Source of the DNA: Malaya genurostris
Lineage: Eukaryota > Arthropoda > Insecta > Diptera > Culicidae
Length of the DNA stretch: 64,000 nt
Reading direction: 5' to 3'
Assembly: GCF_030247185.1 (NCBI RefSeq)
Contig: NC_080570.1
Location: 2,666,001-2,730,000, forward strand
Shown piece by piece: positions 46,301 to 59,126 of the stretch. How positions within the stretch are numbered: the first letter of the stretch is position 1; each line of letters opens with the position of its first letter. The notes beneath the pieces were generated by a model. That model saw nothing but the letters and a program-made list of their open reading frames with translations, had not been told where the DNA came from and ran no database searches. A program made the position numbers and the translations under genes.

Positions 46301-49300
46301 GTAAACAAGTTGTTTGGATTTCTGTCGTCAGAAGAAACGTGATAGGGATCACCTTGGATGTCGTATGTGCTATATTATTCATAATCAAATGTAATATTGA
46401 TAGTTAATTAAAAATCACACACACTCGTCCCGAATATCAGAAATCAGATCATCAATCATCAGTCGATGATTGGTCGTCCGTACGGAAATATGCAGCGAGT
46501 GAACATATTTCCCAACCATGCTTTCCGACACCTGATAGCAGTGCGAGCTGTTGAGGCTTCCAGGTTCAAAAAGTCATCTTTTTGCACTTATTCTCGCTGG
46601 CTACGTCAAGGGCAGACAGGCGGAAACCATGCGATCGCAGAGTGAGAATCGAAACAGCTGTTTCTGTGATTGAATTTAATGTTGATTACTCGCGAGACGC
46701 ATTGTTTTGGTTTGTGTGGGACATATTTGTTAATTAAATTGTTTGTTTTTTCTTCTGTTTTTTTTTGCAGAGGCACAGACATGGTGGACATAATATCAAA
46801 TCGTGTGCAGGAAGCGTACGGATCCTTCCGCTTACCGGGCATGTTCGGATCTACAACCACCCAGACGGTAGAGGGCGGTGGTTTTTCCACCTATGCAATG
46901 CTCAAGCGCTTTGGTGAGCAGAGGAAACGGAAACGCCAGACCGATAAAGACAATGACCGGAAGGTAAGTGCCATAATTTCAAATGTCAATGTAGTACTAG
47001 ATTTTGCTTGCTTGCGACTGCACGGAAAGAATCGTACAATAATCATGGGAACGCACCGCCTACTTCTGTCGAGTGATGCACACTCAGTGCAGTCAATTGG
47101 AAAGGTCAATTAAAATTGCACAATTGCCATCATTTATACGCAATACCAGCACAAATCGTTTGTAAATAAACGCCAAACCCCGCTTCTAATCCAAAACTAT
47201 GTTATATTCTTCCATGTTTCTATCTTCTTACTTGGATGGAATGGTTTTTATCCCTTAACGCTTTAATCACTGCACTTTGAACAAACAACATCATGGAACA
47301 TGGTTCAGATGCGCGAGGAGAGTCTCTACCTGATGAAGGATTCGGCAACCCCACACATATCGCCCGAAATAAAGCCGATACCCGGTTTAGCCTGTCGGTT
47401 CTGTTCGCCGAATGAAAGCGTAAGTTTGTACATAATTGTGATTGTCTGTCTAACCGGGTGGAGAAAAATACTTTCCGATCACTTGAAAATTGTTAAATGC
47501 AACACTCATCTATTTTCATTTCACTACTTTTGATATTCCTTCTTACTACTAATCCGACAATCAGCGATCTGCTGATTTTCTTTCTTAGAATAGCACGATA
47601 ATAAAATATATGCAATCATCCTGTTACACTAATTGATCAATCTAAATTTTCATTCAGAGTTAGTAGCGTACTAAATACATGCATGCATGCATGCTTGCAC
47701 CACAGTCCATCCGACGAGGAACGGAATTTTTCAATTGCTCACACCGGTAATCATTCTCGTACGATAAAAGTTAACCCTTGGGTGCCGGTCTGTACATGCT
47801 CGATTCGCGATCATATTTGCCTTGGCAACGTTAAGTATGTCTCAAGGAACCAAACTATTACCTGTTTAATGCTTGAAAGTGATGCTATGAAATATGAGCC
47901 TAGCGATTTTCGAGAGGAAATCTTTCGATGCACGATTAAGGTTATGTCAGTGTATTTAAAAAAAATCAAAGCGTATGTTTTATGTGTGTTTGTGTCTATT
48001 TTATCACTATACATGGTTCCATCCCGTAGGATTGATTATTTACAGCTCATTAATTCCAATTCCACATAATACGTTAGCATGGGTATATAAAAAAAACCCT
48101 TCGTAAACCAGTACATCGACATCGGTCCGTTGTCGAGTACTGTTAATTGAATGAATTATCTTAAATAGTAGTGGCACGTGCTGTCACTGCAGGATGGAAT
48201 AAAACAACTATGCCAAATATCAACTTACTCAGTGGGAATATATTTTCTATTGCGCATCAGGTAATTTTTCTGAAGCATACACGCGTAAACATCTAAAATT
48301 CGATCAATACGATTTCCTACATGATCGAATAGTATTCTGTATGTTAACACTTGGATATTCAGCTACCAGAAGCATTATATTAGATTTTCACTGATGTTTG
48401 ACCGATTTGAACGCTTCAAAGGTTCGTTTTGACGATTGTTTTTCGTACGAAAATTCCTCTCTTAGTTTTTATGGGAAAATATTCCAACATGATGTGCTGT
48501 GACGAAGGTCTTAGCAAATTGCACACTGCTGTCTCCTTCGTGTTTTCTTTTAATTGAGCAACCAAGGCTGCTTCGGAAATAGTATTGATACCGACCCTTA
48601 ATACCGTTCTCACTTCCACTTTCACATTCACTTCACTTACATGTCACTTCACTTGATTTTACCTATTACCAGTATCACGCATCGTGAAGTGATCACTGTG
48701 GTGGAAAAAAAATTTTTTTTTTCAACAGAATATTGGTGGCGTGATGTTCATAATGGCATCAAGTTCATCCAAGTAAATACTTTTGTCTTTAAAGCGACTT
48801 CCGTAATAAGGACCTACATTCACTTCACTTGATTTCGACCGTGAAGTGATACTCATAATAAGGGTCACAGTCACTTCACTTGGATTTCGCCGTGTAGTGA
48901 CACTGGTAATAAGGGCCACCATTACTCATATTGATCATCTCGATAGCATGATAGCCATCATTGCTGGTAGTCTTCATTTCCATCGTTCACAAGGAAGGTT
49001 AAAGAAGATGAAAAGAAAGGAAAAGTTTGAGCTTCATCTACATAACAGCAGGACGACGACTCGTCAGATTCTTCCATAGAGGTCACGGAGTTGGTGATTT
49101 GAACCAGTTTTAGATCCATGATTCGCCCTAGGCAAACAATGTGACCATAAAAGCTTTATTTTTTTCATATACGAGATTGTTCGAGCAATAGTGGTGAACG
49201 AGAATTTTCCAAGAGATGTCCCCCAAACAGGGATTAGCTCACCGTTGAAACTTTTGTGTCATTTTTTTACAGTTACATCAACCATTGCTGTTTTATCATT

Positions 49301-52300
49301 TTTTTTGTAACAGCCATAACTGGAAGACCTGAATACGAATAAAAAAGAAAAATTATTCGTTTCAGTTGATTGTGTGAATTTCGCAACTTTTACTGCTTCC
49401 AGAATTAAAACGGTGCATTTCTACTAAAGATTGATTTATTGGCGACAAATATTTTCTACCACACAGTTAACTAACGTGGAAGAAATGAGAGTAAATAACA
49501 GTGCAATATACAGGATTTTGTATGTCGAACTCAAAAACTCAATTGCAATTTAGTTCTAAAATTGAATGCTGAATTTGAATTCCGAAACTGAATTTAGCAG
49601 TTCAGTTCAGTTGAGAGCACGACCTGAGTGTTTGAGGTTTTATATCGCGCAAAAGGTCTGCTTTCATTGCTGTCGACTGCTCCTCCTGTCGACTGAAGTC
49701 CAAATGAAAGCACGACCTTAGCGTTTCACGGTTTGTTGCTACTGTGGTTGGTGGGAATTCCAGTTCCGATCAAAGTTTACCTTTTATACTCTTCCAGTAG
49801 AACATCGAAACTGATATGTGTCTGACTACCTCAAAACCGTCGTCCTGGTGCGAAAAAGGCAAGCAAGCGTGATGAGTTTTCCTCATTATTTCCAAAAGTT
49901 TTAGAAAACTTTGTTTATGAGTTATTTATGGTTATCTCACACTGTTGAAAATTTTATTCCAAACTGATCATATTTCTGGTAGCTTATTGATAAAATTATG
50001 TTGCTAGGTTAAGTACAACAAGAGATTCTACCTATTCTTGAACAGGGTAAATTTTGAAGAGGCGCTCCATAGTAAAGTACGTCGACAAAAGTTTTGCTGG
50101 ATTCCATCGATCTCTACTGTTGAAGTTTACGGGGAACATACTCTTATCAGTTGTGACTTGTGATCGTTGGTTGAAACGTTTAGAAAAAAATGGATTTCAG
50201 ATAAAGAACGGACAAGTCAACCCAAATAAAAAATGATTAAGCAAGGATTGTTGAACGTTGACAATACTCAAACTCAAAAATCAAATGAAGGAGAGCTTAA
50301 AAGTTAGTCGCCAAACCATTTTCGGTCGCTTTTGCGTCGTGGGAAATATTCAGATGGTGGGAAAATGTGCTTCTTGTGAGATGAATGATGGCAAGAAAAG
50401 TTAAAAAAACAGTAAGTGAAATTTCGCTTCCTCAGCATGAAGCGAAATGGTTTCTGCACCGGTTCGTGGTGGAAAACGAGAATTGAATTTAATTTTAGAA
50501 TCTTAAGCGCAGAAAGTCAAAGTTCGACCCTGGCCAATCATCGACCTCAACTGCAGAACCTAATCGCTTCGGAAAGAAAATGATGCCGTTCATTTAGTGG
50601 GATCAAAAAAAATCTTCTGAAACCAGTAGAAACAGTAAATATTAATCGTCACCGACAGCAAATGATGAAATTGGATCAAGCATTGCTCGAAAAACAACAT
50701 AAGAGTTTTTGCTATGGAACAGATATTTTAGAAGGCCACTCTTTGAAAAAAAAAATTGTTTCAATTGCTGAATTATCTGAAAATATAATTTAAAATTTGT
50801 AGAGTAGAACTTCGCAAACTTCTGGAGTTATAAGCGTGTTTTCTCGAAACAACGTCTTTAGATCTGAAAAAAAACTACGAATCGAATCGAATCTTTTTTT
50901 GCATTTTGTACGATGTTGAACCCAGAAGGCTCTATATCACCAATTATGCGGCACTTACGGAAGAGTCTGATGAGTCGTTGTCCTTCCGTAAAGGAGGTGA
51001 AACATCAACATTTCTTCTTAAGTTTTTATCCTTCCCTGTGAACGATGGAGATGAAGACAGTCGACAGTGGTGGTTTTCATGCTGTTGAGTAGAGATGGGC
51101 AAAACAGTTCATTTCAAAGAGTCGTTAGGAACCTGATAGTTCTACCGGAAAACGTAAAAAACTAATCGTTTACTTTTGTGCACTTTTTCAGAGGTCGCTA
51201 ATATATACAATTTCTACTGTATTCTTATAAATAACTACCGTTTCGAAACATATAGTTATTAATACACTTTCTTATGAAATTCAATCGCTTTTATTTCTTT
51301 TGAAAAGACTAGAGAACTATCGTTTTTCAACATAGAACTTTTGTTCAGCAATTCTTCCAGAAGAACAAGTTCTTTTGAACCATTCGCGAACGGATTGGCC
51401 ATATCTACTGTTGAGATGTTTAATCTGAGTTGTTATGGTATTAGTTTCCAAGGCCTATTATTAGTGAATCAGCTAAATATACACCGAGGTCTTATTCTAC
51501 ACGGTTTTCCGAACACTACGCAGATTTCTGACAGTCTGACTGAAAATTTCCGATTTCTTTTTAAATATTTTTCGAGAATCCACGTAATTCCAAAGACGAT
51601 TTTTTAGAAATAAATTTTTGTCTCGATCTCGATGTTTCATAAATATTTAAATTGTCTATAGTTTTGCGGTTTTTTACGTAACGTATCCCCCGCGTAAAAC
51701 AAGACCTCAGTGTATGATTGTATCAGAGTGCAATCCGCCAAAACCATCGTCAAAATGCAACTGCAAATCGTCCTTCCAGCTTCGCACAAAAGAGTCACAG
51801 TAGGCCACGTCAAAATTTGACGTGAATTTTCGGGCCAACATTTTCCTCAAAAACATGTTTTACAATTAATCGATAATCTGGAGAATATTCAAAACGGTTC
51901 TATCTAAGGTGTGTTTTCGCTGTTCCGTTTGCTCCCGTTTCAGATGATTTGTTTTACTTAGTAGTGTTCAAGTTCGAGTAAGTGTAGCAGATATTTCAAT
52001 GGCTTATCTTAATTTCAAACGAAATTGGTAAACTCAACACAAGTTTTAGAATTTTATTAGTGAATCAGTATACCAATTTTGGAAAAAGTGAAAATTATAA
52101 GAAATCCGGAAAAAGTGTTACGATCATGAATAACAACGTTCATGATCAACTGGAAAGACTAATAAAACATCATTTTGTTGATTACTGTTTACATTTCCTT
52201 AACACTACATTAAAATATAAAGAATTATCAACGTAGGATTACAATATTGCTTCTTCTCGAATACGAACACAGCCAAGATTCGAATTAATTTAGTATAAAA

Positions 52301-55300
52301 TGATAGATTTAAAAATGGCTGTCCACGCGATGCAATTATTGTTTGGTAGTTTGCTGACTCTTGCTTAAATAAAATGTTGACATCCGAAAACTGGTGGTCG
52401 AATAATACTAAAGTTCGTAAAGCGCGGTTTTACTTCAATTTCGTTAAAAGTTTTTGACGGAACTTGGTGACAGAAAAATAATTACTGCCAATTAGAATCA
52501 ACATTTGCCGGGATGCTGTAATCTATATTTTTATACAGAATACAGAGTCGTCGTCCTGATGAATCATTAACATTTCCTTTCTTTTTTTTTGTCATTTCTT
52601 GTAAACGATGAGATGGGGCTGCCAGCGATCGTAGTTTTCATGCTGTTGAAATATTTAATCTAACTTGATTCTAATCAAGTCAAAATGGGTATGCGCACCT
52701 AGCATATTTTTTTTCATTTTCTTGTTACCATCTAATCTGAGCTTAGTTGGGAACAATTCGAAATCCATCGCAGTATAGAGTTAGTTACTCACGTCGTTTT
52801 CGCTTGATACCAAACTGTCCTGATGTCAAACGGTTTCATCGAATTCACCTCCATTTTCATTTTTCAATGATTTCACTTAAACTCTCCAGACAGTATGGTC
52901 TGTTTCGCGCACTTCTGCAGTGATTGTTTTGTTCGCAACTGCTTTTTTTCTGTGTTTAGTTCGATTCCAATGGGTTTACCACCTAATTCTGTTCGACACT
53001 ACATTTGAACACTGGCAGCTCTGCTTCCTAGCTTTTACAGCCGGCGTTCATCGAAGTGAAAATTAAATTTTTCTTCATTTAAGAATTCTTTTCGTGGGTT
53101 TTACACTGTTTTTCGTCAGAATCATACTTTCTGAACTATTTTTTCTGTTATTCGGCCATCCTCGTCGCCAAATTGTTATGCCTTTAACAATAAAACACAT
53201 ATCTCTAGTAATAGGTTCGTTTTCTCTAGGTAGTCTAATGCAAAGTGCAACAGCTACAGCAGCAGTTAACCAATGACATGTAGTCATAACACAAACCTAA
53301 CCCGGTTTCCAATCTAACTGCTGTCAAACCATTTGTTTGAAGTCAGTTCTGAACCTAGTTTCAACGCTGTTGAACTGAAAATCGAGTCAGTTTCGAACCT
53401 GGTTTTTATATCAGGTTTGCTCAAACCACCGTTGCTAAGTGCGAAATCAATACAGTTTCATGAAAAGTGTTTGTTTGATGAAACTACCCTGGGTCAGTTT
53501 CAGTTTGCTCAAGCGAAAACGACATCAGTAACTCTCAGTGAAAAGCATCACTATTGGCTAGAGCTTTTCAAGTACTGATTTTATGAATTAACAAAGATTT
53601 CAAGGCCTACTGATTGATTGAAGTGGAAAATTTTCGGATTGAATTCTTTTCCGGGCTGTCAAATCATGGGTTAACTAATGATAATAATAACTATACAAGA
53701 TCGCGCTTCCCGAAAGTATTTTCCGTTTCATTCTGACATATTACCTTTCACTTTCGTTTGGGTCGTTCGCTCAGTCTGACATGTTGTTAATATTTTTTTA
53801 TGCTTCGAAGCGAAACGAAGTGAGCTTCCGAAAACGGCCTGAATCTGTGATCTCTTTTGCTCTACCCTCATCATACGTCACACTACAAAACATAACTTCG
53901 TGTCACATCGTCAACCTGTGGAATACCATGGCTGTGGTGTGTTTCCGAACACAGCAACATACGCCATTTATTTAATCAACTGCCACACACATCCCACCTT
54001 GCCGGTGTTGATATGGCAGTATAACAATCAGATTTTTTAAAATGAGTACTCCGGAGAGCGACTGCGCGAGAAATTTTAGAATTATCGCGACACCAAGATT
54101 CAGTCGCGCTTTTCACGATCGGAGCTTGTGTCGTGTCACGCGTGTTCTGCGAGATCAAGCTACGAAGTGGGTATTAAAAATAGTAGGAATTATTAATGAA
54201 AATTATTACGGTGTTGCAGACCTAAACATTCGATTTAACTACGAAAAATATTTGTGACGCAATCGAAATGGTGGAATCTCCGTTCCACAGAAAAAAAATG
54301 TTCGTCAGTAAGAGTGTTATCAGTGCTGATCGTATTTATCCACTCGGTCAATGGGTACCGTTATTCGTTGCGACCTTGTAAACTTGCGAGTAAAATATCT
54401 TATCGTGGAAATTTTGTCTTTTCTTAAAGCAACCCCAGTTGGATGCGTCTGACCGTCGCCGTAACGTGATCGACATTCTACGCGTGACTACGCATGCAGG
54501 TGAACGAACCAACAGCAGCTCCCTGGACTGGGGTGTCTGGTGTCCCCATCTGGCACAGGCAGCCCGTGTCGTCAAGTTCGACTATCCTCAAGTGGCCGGT
54601 GCAGTGCTAAGCGAAGACCGGATAAAGCAAGCGCTGGAAATTGCAGCTACGGAATCGGTGAACGAAAAGCGCCAGGAGCTGGGCAACAATGAGAACGATG
54701 AATCATTCGACGAGGATGCATTCTACAATCAATCTTTGAAAGCTCACGAAAAACGGGCAGGAAAGGTATGAAAAAAATTGATATTTGATGGGAGTAGAGT
54801 TTCTAATGATTGACCTATTTATTGTTGTTAGATTTTGATCGGTATGCGTTCGAAGTTGTCAAATTTCGTACTGCGTATCACGTCTTGGGTGCTGTACAAA
54901 CTGCTACCGTGCTTTATTTCCGGCGTGGCAGCTCATCCCGGTCAGATCGACATGATCAAACGAGCGATTGCGAATCATCCGGATATTCCGTTGATCTTTC
55001 TGCCGCTGCACCGATCTCATCTGGACTACATCATGGTCAGTTTTATTCTGCTAAACAACGACATCAAGTGTCCTCTGGTTGCCGGAGGAGACAATCTTCG
55101 TATCCCAGTTTTCGGAAACATCCTGCGTTATGATGGAGCGTTCTTTATCAAGCGGAAGATCGATCCGATAACCGGTAAGAAGGATCACGTCTATCGATCA
55201 GTTCTGCACACGTACATCCAAAAGTGCTTGACTGCCGGACATAACGTGGAATTCTTCATAGAAGGAGGTCGTACCCGAACCGGAAAACCCTGTATGCCAA

Positions 55301-57027
55301 AGGTAGTAATAGTACTAGAATGATGAATGGAATAATCAATCAATGTCTTTTTAGAGCGGTATTTTATCAGTGATCGTGGATGCTCTACACGACGAAACCA
55401 TCGCGGATGCTTTGCTGGTTCCGGTTTCCATCAACTATGAAAAACTAGTCGACGGAAATTTCGTACGAGAACAGCTAGGCCAGAGGAAGGTACCGGAAAG
55501 TTTCACATCCGCTGCTTCCGCAATCATGAAAGTCCTCAAATCCGGCTACGGTTTAATGCGCATCGATTTCAATGAACCATTCTCGCTTACACAGCTAGTG
55601 AAATCACTGCGTAAATCGGAAATCGTTGCAACTCCCACGTTGGAAATGAGGTGAATAGTGTTTTGAGTCGTCATTAAATGTGAAACTTTAGAAAAACTTT
55701 TTTTCAGACGCCTTCAGCATAAACCGTCTACCTCTTCGCTCTACGGTACCGACGTCGTTCTGGAAGAACAGGAACAGCGAACACTAGTCGACAGCATCGC
55801 ACGTCACGTTGTGTATGACTGTGCCAAGGCCACCTCCGTGATGACTACCAATGCGTTGGCTTTCTTACTTTTGAATCGTTTCCGCGATGGGGCACCGCTT
55901 TCCATACTTTCGGAAGCACTAGACGAACTGCGAAACATTCTGGATTCCTCCAGTCGCGATCTGGGATTCACCGGAAAGTCCGAAGACGTCGTGAAATATG
56001 CAGCAGATCTGCTTGGTCCTGGTCTTGTGACAAAGGAAAAACGTGGCACTCAGATGTTCATCAAACCGGTCACCATGATTCCGAACGTGATCGAACTGTC
56101 ATACTACTCGAACAGTTTGATACCACACTTTGTCATTGATTCGATCGTGATCACTTGCGCTACCCTTCTAAAACGGGAAGCAGAGCGACGACAGCAGGAA
56201 TTGAAACTATCCACCGACGATGTCAGTATTGGCCGGTCGCAGCTGTTTCATAATTGTTTGGAATTCTGCGATCTATTGATGTACGAATTTATTCTTTGTA
56301 AACCGTGCCAAAATCTGGAGACAGTTCTTCAGGATTGCTTTGACAAGCTGTGTATTCGGGAACTGCTGGCTCAACCACAGGTTCGTAAATTGATTGAGTT
56401 TTTTTTTGTTCAATGAGGAAATTTTTTATTTTATCATCCCGGATCAGGTTGAATATACAGAGGAACAGCAACATGCCCGCCGAATAGCCGCCCGTCTGGA
56501 GATGGAAGACTTGGATGATGGGGTCAGCAGTGAGGATGATTATTTCGGTGAAAACGAGGCCGAACAGGACGATGAAGTCAGAGTGTTCCTACCAGCGGAG
56601 AAGCATTGCGATCGGATAGTGCTGCAATCGGTGCTGGCACCGTTCACCAGTACCTACGCGGCCGTAGCATTCTGTCTGCAAAAGCTAGTCGATGCCAATT
56701 CCATGGTTGAAGGTGAATTCATACAACTGTGCATTAAGGAACTAAACAGCCGTGTTGAACAGGGAACATGTAAATACGGTACGTTAGCAAAAGTCTGCTT
56801 TTTCCAAGGACGGAAGTGTAATTTAATTGTTTTTTTTTTCATTCCTGACAGGTGAAAGCATATCAACCGATTCGGTGCGAAGTTGTCTGAAGGTACTGGA
56901 GAAACGTTCGTGCATCGAAATAAGCAACTGTAGCGGTACCCGAACGGTATCGCTGACGCCCGTGTACGATTCCACGACGGAAGTGCAGAGCATCATCCGG
57001 TCGATGGAGAAATTTGTTCCAGTTTAG
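37266..57027 (+). CDS. mino: Glycerol-3-phosphate acyltransferase 1, mitochondrial (minotaur/GPAT1)
   Basis: Exons 46771-46963, 47309-47419, 54430-54765, 54832-55302, 55355-55650, 55708-56380, 56448-56778 and 56852-57027 join in frame. With a proposed first exon (37266-37330) the product is 883 aa; from Met at 46781 it is 858 aa. All four acyltransferase blocks are visible in the 883-aa numbering: HRSHLD (295-300, catalytic HX4D), GAFFIKR (337-343), EGGRTRTGK (379-387) and VPVSINY (414-420). Hydrophobic stretches after the catalytic half (TTNALAFLLLNRF, PHFVIDSIVITCATLL) fit the membrane-anchored GPAT1 architecture. The enzyme makes lysophosphatidic acid at the outer mitochondrial membrane, the first step of glycerolipid synthesis. 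Drosophila Minotaur was also reported to act in piRNA biogenesis. Two long introns (about 9.4 and 7.0 kb) carry repeats. The later introns are short. Confidence 0.93.
38385..38580 (-). pseudogene. 3' fragment of a DD41D mariner-relative
   Basis: The minus strand reads KLHTTENVLKNWTGRMAYCK, then ASRGSHLNEIIFHN, a stop where Tyr is expected, PEGLYFNMKK and a stop. It matches the C-terminal part of the relic at 5490-5640. It keeps the sequence gaaataaagctgcatacaa, the unoccupied form of the site filled by the CACGG element at 4330-5487. Confidence 0.85.
40145..40615. mobile_element. ~470-bp element with inverted ends
   Basis: The left arm ATACCAGGTATACCGGTATG, continuing aagtgagcg, is mirrored at 40588-40615 as cgcttacttcataccgatat, then atctggtat. 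The arms are about 28 bp with a few mismatches. The target duplication is not clear. No coding frame. Confidence 0.6.
42953..43300 (+). mobile_element. CACTGAGGTCTT family element, left end present
   Basis: The sequence begins CACTGAGGTCTTTTTACGCG next to TA (42951-42952). It continues with 'ttatgcggttttcttgtttt' and the 'caccagatcttgatgtttca' phrase twice. The right end is not recognised, so the boundary is approximate. Confidence 0.55.
45728..45886. mobile_element. Perfect 67-bp inverted-repeat MITE (159 bp, TTA target duplication)
   Basis: The arms from TGCCGTTTTTCATTGAAAAA to AGCAGAAATG are exact reverse complements over 67 bases, with a 25-base loop. TTA flanks both sides (45725-45727 and 45887-45889). 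The TWA duplication suggests a Harbinger-type source. Its TGCCGTTTTTC start is similar, but not identical, to the TGGCGTTTTCG ends of the MITEs at 270 and 28158. Confidence 0.88.
48800..48930 (+). repeat. Two ~52-bp imperfect tandem repeats
   Basis: 'attcacttcacttgatttcg ... tgatactcataataagg' is followed by 'agtcacttcacttggatttc ... tgacactggtaataagg'. A related partial unit lies upstream at about 48.62-48.70 kb ('acttcacttgattttaccta'). Confidence 0.7.
51482..51712. mobile_element. 231-bp TA-flanked MITE of the CACYGAGGTCTT family
   Basis: The left end CACCGAGGTCTTATTCTACA and right end AAGACCTCAGTG are inverted repeats, with CGCGTAAAAC just inside. TA lies on both sides (51480-51481 and 51713-51714). 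TA duplications fit Tc1/mariner-type mobilisation. Related sequence occurs at 42953 and 33190. Confidence 0.75.
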
Positions 57028-58655
57028 CTGCTATCAGCCGGCAGGTTAGACGCAACTTATTCCTAGAGACCGAGAGACTGTTGTACGTAAGTAACAAAGT
57101 TAGAGCGGGACTGACAGTGCACCGGAGGAAGTGACATTATGCATATGAAAGAACAGAGTGATATTCAGGTAACCCGATCTGTGTAGCTAGTGATGACTTG
57201 AGATGAGCATTTGTTTTACCAATAATTTAACATTGCAAAATAACAGAAGACAGTAGACAAACACGAACGCCCAGTCGACGCTAAGTAATTGTAGCAAATC
57301 CAGGTTGAATTTTTGTAGATTATAGCTTGTTTTATGCGAAGCAACATTTTTTTTTATGAATAGTCCTCCTTTTTAAAGAGGAAAACGCGCAATAAACGCA
57401 CACAGTTAAACTTAGTGATACATGAAGAATCGACCAATTTTTGCTGATCAAAGAGTGAACAAATACCATAAACACGAAAAAAAATTGAACAGATGTTTCA
57501 TGGGTGATGAGACGTGTTTTCTCGATGTTCGTAGAGAGAAAACTTCCTAGCCACTGTCTACTGTCCATCCTTCCATGTTTGTATAATTTTTCCTGTAAAC
57601 AGACTAGATATTCATAAAAAACATAAATACAGGTTTCAGGGCAGTAACATTTCGAAGGATGTTCGTTATTATGAGGAGGAAATAATAAACTACATATAAC
57701 ATATAGTTGAAATAGCAGCGTGACCATTTCGTCTCATGATTATAATTTCCAAATTCTTCTTGTTGGCATAAGACAAATTTATCTGCAGATCGGAATACCA
57801 AACCGACCTGAGAATGTTTCGATGGGACCATAGTCGAAATATAATGGCCATAATCATGCTTCTCCAGATCAAAATAAATTTCAAGTGTCTCTACTTAGCG
57901 AACAATGGAGAAAGATGGATCGATAAAAGATCAGTTTGCTTTCATACCGCGTCCGAGACTGTCAACAAAATAAACCACTTACGAAACAAAGAACAATGCA
58001 GGGGTCCCATTAGTGCTGCACTGAAAACGAACTATTTTTTGGGCGAACGTTTGTATGGAAAAGTTGATTCGATTTGGTCACCTAATGTCCTAATGACTGA
58101 ACCAAACGAACAAAAAGGATCACCTTCAATGCGAATAAATACCGTCGTTGTTGATTTAAATCGGGCTGGCGAACGCAAATGCACCTCGATTTAAAGCAGG
58201 TGCATTTGCTACAAATGAATTAAACAAATTGTGTAATTTACGTACAATTTCGTAAAGAGTGCTTAGCAATTAGTTCAGTTCGCTTTCATATCTCATCCAA
58301 GTCAGTCGATAAAATAAAACCGCTTACGTTCGGGACGGCAGAAACCGAGTACAGTATTGTGTAGTGAACAATAGAACGATTTCGAAATGAGTGAACGAAA
58401 TGAAAAATGCCACTACGAAAAAATACAATTATTGTTGACTTCAGACAGTGCATAATTCGACCTGCGATAGGAGAATTTAAAGGTTTGCTTGAGAAGCAAG
58501 TTCATATAGTTCTATAGAGTTTGATGCAAATTCATCTTCTATAGATTCAATTCACTAAAGACAATAACAATGAGCACTACGTGGGCCATGAAAACATTAA
58601 GTAAATAATGGCACTACGTGGGCCATGAAAGCATTAGAAAAATAATGCTATAGAA
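57028..58655 (+). other. mino 3' UTR and intergenic DNA
   Basis: Candidate polyadenylation signals include 'caataaac' near 57.39 kb and 'aaaataaa' near 57.87 kb. Neither is certain. A short direct duplication (gcactacgtgggccatgaaa...cattaa) lies at about 58567-58640. No gene is supported. Confidence 0.45.
58567..58640 (+). repeat. Short tandem duplication (~45 bp unit, two copies)
   Basis: 'gcactacgtgggccatgaaa' appears twice in close succession. Each copy is followed by 'acattaagtaaataatg' or 'gcattagaaaaataatg'. Confidence 0.8.
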
Positions 58656-59126
58656 GTGTTTGTGCATGATCAACCCGCATCGGTTAACGATCAGTACATT
58701 TGCAGAACTATGTCCCAGTACGGAAAGATTCGTAACATCGAAAAAGCAGTGTGGAAGAACTTTTCCCCCGGTATTCTAAATGGCCTACGTTTGTTACGCA
58801 TGCGCTTGAAGAAGGCTATACCTTCTTATGTGATTTTCGGCCAGGATACAAAGATTCCGTGTAAATCACTTTGTACCTACGACAATCAGATGGGTACATG
58901 CCGATATAACAAAAAAAAACTGTGCACTACGGTAAGCCATGTGATAAAATGGAAAAGACAACTACAGCAAAGGACAATGGTGCTTCCTTCACACCAACCC
59001 CAAACAACCCCAGTTACGTCTGTGACAGCCATAAACAACAATGAAACATTATTCTCAACGAAACCATCAGTATCTCATGTAAAACAAGGTACGCCAGCTG
59101 CAACTAAAAACACACCCAACGCCTGA
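58656..59126 (+). pseudogene. LINE (non-LTR retrotransposon) ORF1 fragment
   Basis: A 156-codon frame reads VFVHDQPASVNDQYICRTMS, YGKIRNIEKAVWKNFSPGIL, NGLRLLRMRLKKAIPSYVIF and so on. This is the pattern of ORF1 gag-like proteins of mosquito non-LTR elements. The zinc-knuckle region that should follow is degraded (MGTCRYNKKKLCTTVSHV). The frame breaks near 59126 and no reverse transcriptase follows, so it is a 5' or internal fragment. The clade is not assigned. Confidence 0.7.

Larger units (their letters stand above)
37331..46770 (+). other. Proposed long first intron of mino
   Basis: About 9.4 kb of AT-rich DNA bounded by GTAATG and a pyrimidine-rich ...TTTTTTGCAG. It contains the DD41D fragment (38.4 kb), TIR elements at 40145-40615 and 45728-45886, and a repeat from 42953. 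No second gene is supported. A GC-richer patch at about 45.0-45.4 kb has overlapping short frames on both strands that I could not identify. Confidence 0.5.
47420..54429 (+). other. Long intron of mino (7.0 kb)
   Basis: Bounded by GTAAGT and ...TTCTTAAAG. It contains an imperfect tandem repeat at about 48.6-48.9 kb and a TIR element at 51482-51712. The remainder is AT-rich with short chance frames only. Confidence 0.75.
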
